The position numbers and the translations under genes are program-made. This document shows, piece by piece, positions 57,981 to 64,000 of a stretch of 64,000 bases of DNA (positions are counted from its first letter, which is position 1; the number at the start of each line of letters is the position of its first letter). Location of the stretch: positions 48,977,614 through 49,041,613 of the forward strand of contig JANAVB010005597.1 of the NCBI GenBank assembly GCA_029216955.1, written 5' to 3'. A model generated the notes under the pieces. That model saw only the letters and a program-made list of their open reading frames with translations. It had not been told where the DNA came from and did not search any database. The DNA is from Iris pallida. Its lineage: Eukaryota > Streptophyta > Magnoliopsida > Asparagales > Iridaceae.

Positions 57981-58495
57981 TGTTGGAATTTCTCCAATAG
58001 TTTTCGATTAAAATTCTGCAAACAAAATAAAATATGTAAATGTTACCAGCCTCCAGGGAAGTCGCGCACGTAGCACTGCCCTAAGAGTTAGTCCGGGTCT
58101 ATGTGCAGACTGTATCCGAACGCTCCAAGTGGTAAAATTTCCGTTCCATCGGAATCTCCTTGCCGCACACGACGTAGAGAGAGTGACCCTTGACTTAGCT
58201 CTGCCCAGAGCAAAAATGAAGAATGGAGGAGGTTCGGAATGATGAGATTTTTTTTCTTAGGATTTTTCTATATCCTTAGAAGAAGAAAACAAAGCATTAT
58301 ATAGGCAACCCTATTCCCAATGAAATGAATGGGGTTAAATGAGATATTGATAGCTAAAAATTTAAGAGGAGCCGTTTGCAAATTGAATGTGCAAATTGAA
58401 TGTAGCCGTTTGGACATTGAAAGGAAAGTAGCCGTTGGAATATGTAATGGACAAATAACATAAATTTTTGAGCTTTTGCTAGCATACAGCTAACA
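57981..58495 (-). repeat. Probable copia-like 3' LTR (minus)
   Basis: On the minus strand a TTTTGGGGGGGAT polypurine stretch (58496-58508) precedes TGTTAGCTGTATGC, and TG/CA-type ends enclose 515 bp, the other end reading CCAACA. A TATA-like TATATAATG (minus) lies at about 58295-58303. Size and ends suit a Ty1/copia LTR, but no copia protein remains nearby, so this is an inference. Confidence 0.45.
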
Positions 58496-59371
58496 ATCCC
58501 CCCCAAAAGGTCAAAATCCAAGATAATAGAGAGAAGAAAAACAAGAGAAAAAATAGGAGAATTTCTGGGCAGTTGTATACTATGCATAAATGAGATGGAC
58601 TACAGCCTTGAATCTTACGTAGTGACTATTATCTTTGTCTGAAGAAGAGCTTGATGGACTACGCCTTGAATCAGTCTTCTTGAACCAGATTCAGATAATA
58701 ACACACATAGTACGCTAGAGGTACTTGGGTCTATCGGGTGGCGCGTTTGGTTGGCCATGTGCATTTTTACACATTCATGAGAGTTGTCTAGGATTACCCT
58801 GTCCAATAGTCGCGGCCCTCACGACCTCTCATATAGGTAAGTCCTCAAGGGTTGGTGATAGGAAACAACCATGCATATCTTGCTTGGACTTATTAAGAGT
58901 TTAAACTCACCCTATCAATATCACAAAAGGAACACTGTCACCATAGGGATGGGGTATCAATGTACACATGTACAGCCTCCTGGGCTTTTATTTTAAAGAG
59001 AAATTAATCTCAGGGTCAGTGTTCCATAATAGTCACCTAGTCCAGCTTGTTTCTACCCATTGAACCAGCTTCTTGGGATCTCCAGTCAGACTCAGTTGGG
59101 TTGCCACTGCTGGTGACTATACTATGGGCTTAACCCCATCCCCGTCGATAATTCTAGGATCAATGTCCTAGACAAACTCTTCGTCAAGAATAAACAGACT
59201 ATTCGTCAAGAGATCTGTAAGTTCTTTTATGACTTTATAGTCAAGAACATCAATTTTGCCTTTTAGGCTCTTTTAATTCTTGAAATGTAGCTGCAGGTAC
59301 CTGTTCATCTTAGAATTCACAAGAACATGCTTTTAGGAGTTCTTTAGCATGATTTATGAAAAATAACAGGT

Positions 59372-59424
<53 letters not shown>

Positions 59425-59651
59425 TGTATATGCATAGTAAGATGCTTGATCTATTCAATTTTAATACTTCATGAAGTCAGAGCAAGAGTGAAAATTGGAC
59501 TTGGATCTATTTGATATATACATTGTAAGATCCATTCAGTTTCAGCACATGCTATGTTTAAATATATCATTTCAAATTTTTTGATACTCTTAGCAATTAT
59601 AGTTTGATTACATGATCTCCAGGAGATTGCAGCTCCTGCTAGGGTAAAAAT
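58496..59651 (-). other. Non-coding interior of the putative copia element, with a (TA)n run
   Basis: No protein domain found on either strand. (TA)n at 59375-59422. Ends where LTR H begins. Confidence 0.45.
59375..59422. repeat. (TA)n microsatellite
   Basis: Uninterrupted AT repeat of 48 bases. Confidence 0.97.
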
Positions 59652-60830
59652 TGTCACGACCCGATCCCAAATTGTTGGGTTGAATCAGATCATGTCCAAC
59701 CTGCACCGTTGTGAGACGACGGCAGTAAGCTGTTTCTAGTTGCAAGAATCTTCAACAGCAACTATACATTTGTCACAATGTGAATATACGAAAATTTTAA
59801 AACTTTTAATATTCAACAAAGAGAAGTACAACTGGAAATGAAAGTACTTAAATAAAATACTGAATTCAAAATCTACAAACTCTAACATAATAAAACTAGA
59901 TAACTGGAAAACAACTAGCTAAACGGTCGGCTCATCGATCTTTGGTTCTGCATCCTCCAAGGGAGACTCTGGCAACACCACAGGATATAACACCGGGTCA
60001 TCGTAGCTATTGTACAATAGCTCAGCATCATCAATATCACCTATTGGGGGAAATCCAGTCATGAAAGGAGCAAGTACGAGTACATATCCGACATTCTAAA
60101 TAATAATGGAAAGATGCAATTTTAAACAGTTGAAATACTTTGAACAATATTTTCCAGCAATTTTCAGCAATTCAGTATTTGAAACAATGTGATTTGAATA
60201 GGTAACGTCTATGACCGACTTGGGTTTTACAATAGCATCCTAGCGATGCGATACGGCTTATCCTCGTGTGTAAGAGGGGTAAGCTCGAACAATAATAATA
60301 TGAGGGTATTGGTCATAAACGCTACACTACTCTCCCAATATCCCCACAATCAATAATCGAACTCAAGGAGAGAGTTCCGTGTAGCAATGTGGTTTAAGCA
60401 TGCAATATGACAATTATTAATTAAAATGCAAGAAAACATAACCGTAACTTGCCTTTGTTTAATGACTGGAACAGGATGTCGGTACCGGGGAGGAAGTCAA
60501 ATATGTCCTCGAAACCCTACAGTTGAGAATCATGACTTAGAACCATAGAGAAAACCATATCTAAGTGTGCTAGTTGCAATTTCTAGAAACAAACCCTAGT
60601 CAGATTTTAAGTTATTAAATTAATCTACCGAAATCTGTCTAACGTCGTAAACTACATTTGTTATCAATTAACAGGATAAACCGATTACTGATTTATTGGA
60701 AAAAAATATCAATTACAGGTTAATTGGCAAAACTTTGTATTTTAATAATATATCTAAAACTAAGTTTTCTTTAAATGATAAAAACATGAACTTGTTAATT
60801 ACTAGTAATTATCCATTTTACTTAAATATG
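59652..60830 (-). repeat. LTR fragment H (minus, 3' portion)
   Basis: TGTCACGACCCGATCCC at 59652 is the complement of an LTR end of the type ...GGGTCGTGACA. Inside, GGCAGTAAGCTG and CAAGTACGAGTACATAT align with the terminal blocks of the C family. The other side is interrupted at 60830 by the D1 LTR; the rest lies beyond the window. No gene. Confidence 0.6.
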
Positions 60831-62444
60831 TGTCACGCCCCAGAACCAGAATACTGGAGAGCGGGGGCAGACATAGCTAGCTACGTATATGAAATGGAAT
60901 CCATCTCGCTATACGGTCACGGCTGTCTAGATACATGAGGGTTTACTACAAGCCAACAGTCTCCTATGGTCATGAACACGCCTAGTGTCTCAATCACAAG
61001 CAAGTAAGTAAAGTCACAATATGTATGATCATTAAATATACAATAATAAGGCGTCCCAAATATTACATATTCAGCTGATCATGAAGCTAGTCGTTACAAA
61101 ATGTTAGGACTAGCAAGAGTTAAGTCATACATGATCAACCCTAGGATCTGTCAATCATGTTACAGCCCGTAGGCAGACAGTAAGTAAATACAATCGAGCT
61201 AAACAGGTGCTCGTCGGCTAAACGCCTCAAAAGAATATTTTTACAATAAAGTGGGAGATCAAAAATAAACCCACTCGTTGCCCTGGTTACGTCTAGTCGC
61301 CACCATCGGGCTGGAAAGTCGGTAGATCCTCTGGAGCTGCTCCAAAATTTGGCCATACAAAACCAGCTGGGTCAGACCCCAGAAAGAGCAAGTGCCACAA
61401 AGAAAGCTTCACTTAGGAACTAAAACCAGCAATTAGCACAAAAGATAATAATAATATAGTAAAATTGGAGAATATAACATCACAAGGATATACGGTAAGA
61501 TAACCATGGAACCATTCAGATAACCAGGTTACAACCCTTAAACCAAACAAGGACCGTGATTGTAACCCTTCATCTGAACCGAGCTTGGTTTCTCCCATTT
61601 ATCAGCAAGGTAATATAAGAAAATCAGAACATACAATAATCTTATACAGGTTCAAGGCAAGACTAGACTGATTATTCCTCATTCAACAATCACGGCCAAG
61701 CAATAAGTACGGCTTGATACTTTAACTAACTAGGGTTATCACAGGCCTAGTTACTAGCAAGATGCAGTGAGATTATTCTACAGCCACAAGCCCTGCAGAC
61801 CATCCAGGTTACCCAGGTCGAAAATTAGGGGTTGAATTCAGGTGGGTACATCGTCCAGGAAACGCATGTACCCTTAGGTAGCTTGAAGGGTGTAACATAT
61901 GATAGTGTGCTGGAAATGTGCCCTACTCGACGGCAGGTAACAGATCCCAGGCGCGCCCAGGTAACGGGATTGCCTGTAGCTGGGAGATCTCTTTATGACT
62001 AATGTATTAATCTAGTTATTAGCCTTAGTCCATTTCAGTAGGTACTCCTGACCGTGGTACTCAGGAGTCCCCTCCTAGACATGATGCAAGACAGGACTGG
62101 ATTATTGTACAAGCACAATCGTCCACGGTGTCCAGATTAATTATACAGGTCATGTCATGTCAGATAGCCGTCGCAACAGCTTATCAAGATATATCATGTC
62201 AGGTTATTATGTCAAGTTTACTGGTCAAGAGTGCACCACGACGGGCCACTATCAGGTCATGTCATGTTCATTTGTCAGGAGTGCACCACGACGGGTCACT
62301 GTCGTGTTTAGGGTACATGTACAAGGCATCATAGTGCAAGCATTCGATCAGGAGACCCAAGTTAAGCATGAAGTTACAAGACATGAATTAACAATACTAA
62401 TGAATAATAGTAATAATAATAATAAATAACAAGACAAGGCACGG

Positions 62445-63175
62445 GGAGGAGCCATGCGGCTGAGTGAAATGAATCTATGCGGCTGGGTTAATTCAGGAAC
62501 GCATGCGATCATGAGAAAATAGGTACCATACGGTTCAATACGGAACATGCGTGCAGCTCATGCGACTAGCAGCTCATGCGAGAAGGAGGCCCAAGGCGCA
62601 TGCGACTCAGGGTTGCGGGGTCCATGCGGACAGGAATGACTCGGCCTCATGCGGCAGATGGAGATGTAGGTCCGTGCAGCTGGCTGACCAATCAGGTATA
62701 TGCGGCCGGAGTCAAGTGGGTCTCATGCGGCTAGCAGGGTTCGGCCTCATACGGCAGGTGGACAGGCGGCTGCAGGAGCAAGGACGCATGCGACTGAGTG
62801 GGGAGAGGAATCAATGCGGCCGGAAGAAGCGGGGTCCCATGCGGCCAGGAAGGGGGAGGCCGCATGCGGCTAAAAGAGTAGCGTATCATGCGGCTCAATC
62901 TGGCGGGCGCACATGCGGCTAAAGAATGACTCGGTCTATGCGGCCAAGGATGAGAGCAGGCTTATGCGGCCTGAACGCAAGGGCCTCATGCGGCGTGCTA
63001 AAAGTAGATCCATGCAACTCACGGGGAATTCGTACTCATGCGGCTGAATATGGCGGGCACACATGCGGCTGCATAGGCAAGGAGGTACATGCGGCTAGAT
63101 GGTTCAGGATCTCATGCGGCTAGGATAAAGCATACGGCTGGAAGAACATTTGTCGCATGAAATGTTCATGCGGTC
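62445..63175. repeat. D1 minisatellite: CATGCGGCT units
   Basis: About twenty copies of CATGCGGCT or a one-base variant, 28-38 bp apart, with variable spacers rich in AGG and GCA. It has no counterpart in D2, which has a different array at the same place. Confidence 0.9.
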
Positions 63176-63501
63176 AAGTCAAGTACTGTTCTTCTTCTCC
63201 AAATTTTTGAGAAGAAGAACCAAGTACGCCATGGCTTCCAAGCTCCATAGAACCTTCATCCAGAGTCCAAATCCGAACTTCCATAGGTCAAAATAGGACA
63301 GAACAAGATTCTCTACAACATGGAACCATCAAAACTTAGAAATAGCAAGATTAAGTAGATCAAAACCCAAGATTTCCGAAAATAAAATAACCTTAGATCT
63401 ACAAGAATTCGGCCATAGAAAGTAAAAGCACCAAGTACTAAAGTATGTTAAAATGCTGCGAAGAAGAGAATGGAACAATAAAATTAGAGTTCCTCCATGA
63501 A

Positions 63502-63516
63502 GCAAGCTGCACTTGC
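63502..63516 (-). promoter_or_regulatory. Conserved GCAAG...CTTGC hairpin / GC-type donor motif in D1
   Basis: Minus strand AGGCAAGTGCAGCTTGC; 5 bp stem, 5-base loop. Confidence 0.5.
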
Positions 63517-63801
63517 CTAGGCCTCTCTCTCCCTCTCTCTGGTAGGTGAAGGAGTTAAGATGGAGAAGAAGGAGAGTAATGAAGAGAGAGAAGGAAGTGG
63601 GGGTTAATAAATGGTAGTGGTGGTGGTAGGTAGGTGGTTCTCTCCTTGGTTCATAATAAACCAAAGAAAACCAAGCCTAGCCGAACCCAAACCAAGAATA
63701 AACTAAGCCAAGAAGGAAAAGCTAAGCAAGGAATTATGCAATGCAAGATAAAATACGTACACGTATTCCAAAAATACGTAATACGAACCACAGACATTAC
63801 A

Positions 63802-64000
63802 ACTCTACCCACCTTAAAAGAATTCTGTCCTCCGAATTTAATTAAGAGGCTAGAGAGACGAGGACAAGCTATATTAATCACATGCAAGCTATAACTAGGC
63901 AGGCAATCACTCATTCAAGCAAAGAATCGAAGGCATGAGGCATAAGGAAGACATTATATCTCACGAGTCAAATAAGTCGGGATATCGCGATCGGATATCA
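63802..64000 (-). mobile_element. 3' interior edge of the D1 element
   Basis: Minus strand AAATTCGGAGGACAGAATTC then TTTTAAGGTGGGTAGAGT is the polypurine region. The rest aligns with the non-coding 3' interior of G (48880-49110), including GTGATCGGATATC-like sequence at the window edge. Pol would lie just beyond. Confidence 0.8.

Larger units (their letters stand above)
60831..63801 (-). repeat. LTR D1: 3' LTR of a minus-strand element that extends past the window
   Basis: 2971 bp, TGTAATGTCTG at 63801 to GGGGCGTGACA at 60831 on the minus strand. Followed on the right by a polypurine block, so it is a 3' LTR. Left flank ATATG (60826-60830) would be the target duplication. TATA-like TTTATTAA (minus) at 63604-63611; hairpin/donor 63502-63516; minisatellite 62445-63175. 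Aligns with D2 throughout. Confidence 0.88.

Noticed and set aside
58021..58510. Possible small nuclear RNA or gene in the G+C-richer segment 58060-58200
   Set aside because: No matching snRNA motifs and its position fits the leader of the copia-like LTR.
62445..63175. CRISPR-like array appearance of the spaced CATGCGGCT repeats
   Set aside because: Eukaryotic LTR context, repeat core of only 9 bases, irregular spacers and no cas genes.

Overview
The window is plant nuclear DNA made almost entirely of nested transposable elements. The evidence is Ty3/gypsy chromovirus gag-pol, LTRs of 1.9-5 kb, a MuDR-type transposase gene, a tRNA-derived SINE, a MITE, long (TA)n runs and GC-AG-like splice motifs. 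It is probably an angiosperm with a large genome; the species cannot be told from this sequence. I see no host gene, no rRNA or tRNA gene and nothing bacterial.

Layout. 1-1302: minus-strand reverse transcriptase/RNase H fragment, open throughout, fused at 1302/1303 to element E. 1303-9810 (E, minus): truncated 3' LTR, 3.3 kb non-coding interior, complete 3.6 kb 5' LTR. 9811-23127: a pile of C-family LTRs containing one element (C, plus) with a 4.97 kb LTR but only 1.0 kb of interior. 23128-26209: solo-like minus LTR (D2). 26210-44963 (F, plus): Tekay/Del-like chromovirus with gag-pol in a single frame broken only by stop codons. Its 3' LTR is split by 31818-42634 (B, plus), a young 10.8 kb non-autonomous element with a 1550-codon gag-protease ORF and no reverse transcriptase or integrase. 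44964-45748 and 54972-55672: two halves of a degenerate MuDR transposase gene, split by 45754-54966 (G, minus), an internally deleted relative of F. 55673-60830: a long hairpin, a MITE, a SINE, a copia-like LTR, a (TA)n run and another LTR fragment (H). 60831-64000: the 3' LTR (D1, minus) and 3' interior edge of an element that continues past the window.

Insertion order, from target-site duplications and interruptions: the MuDR gene is oldest. G inserted into it (TSD ACTGG). F abuts its 3' side. B inserted into the 3' LTR of F (TSD ATGAG). D1 inserted into H.

The most notable signal is the 2.2 kb 3' non-coding region of B. It is a regularly spaced array of three kinds of predicted RNA hairpin whose stems change by compensatory substitutions. 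In one kind the stem sequence differs almost completely from copy to copy yet stays complementary around a conserved loop. A second theme is that related LTRs carry unrelated, CG-rich minisatellites at the same place, just after a conserved hairpin that also matches a GC-type splice donor.
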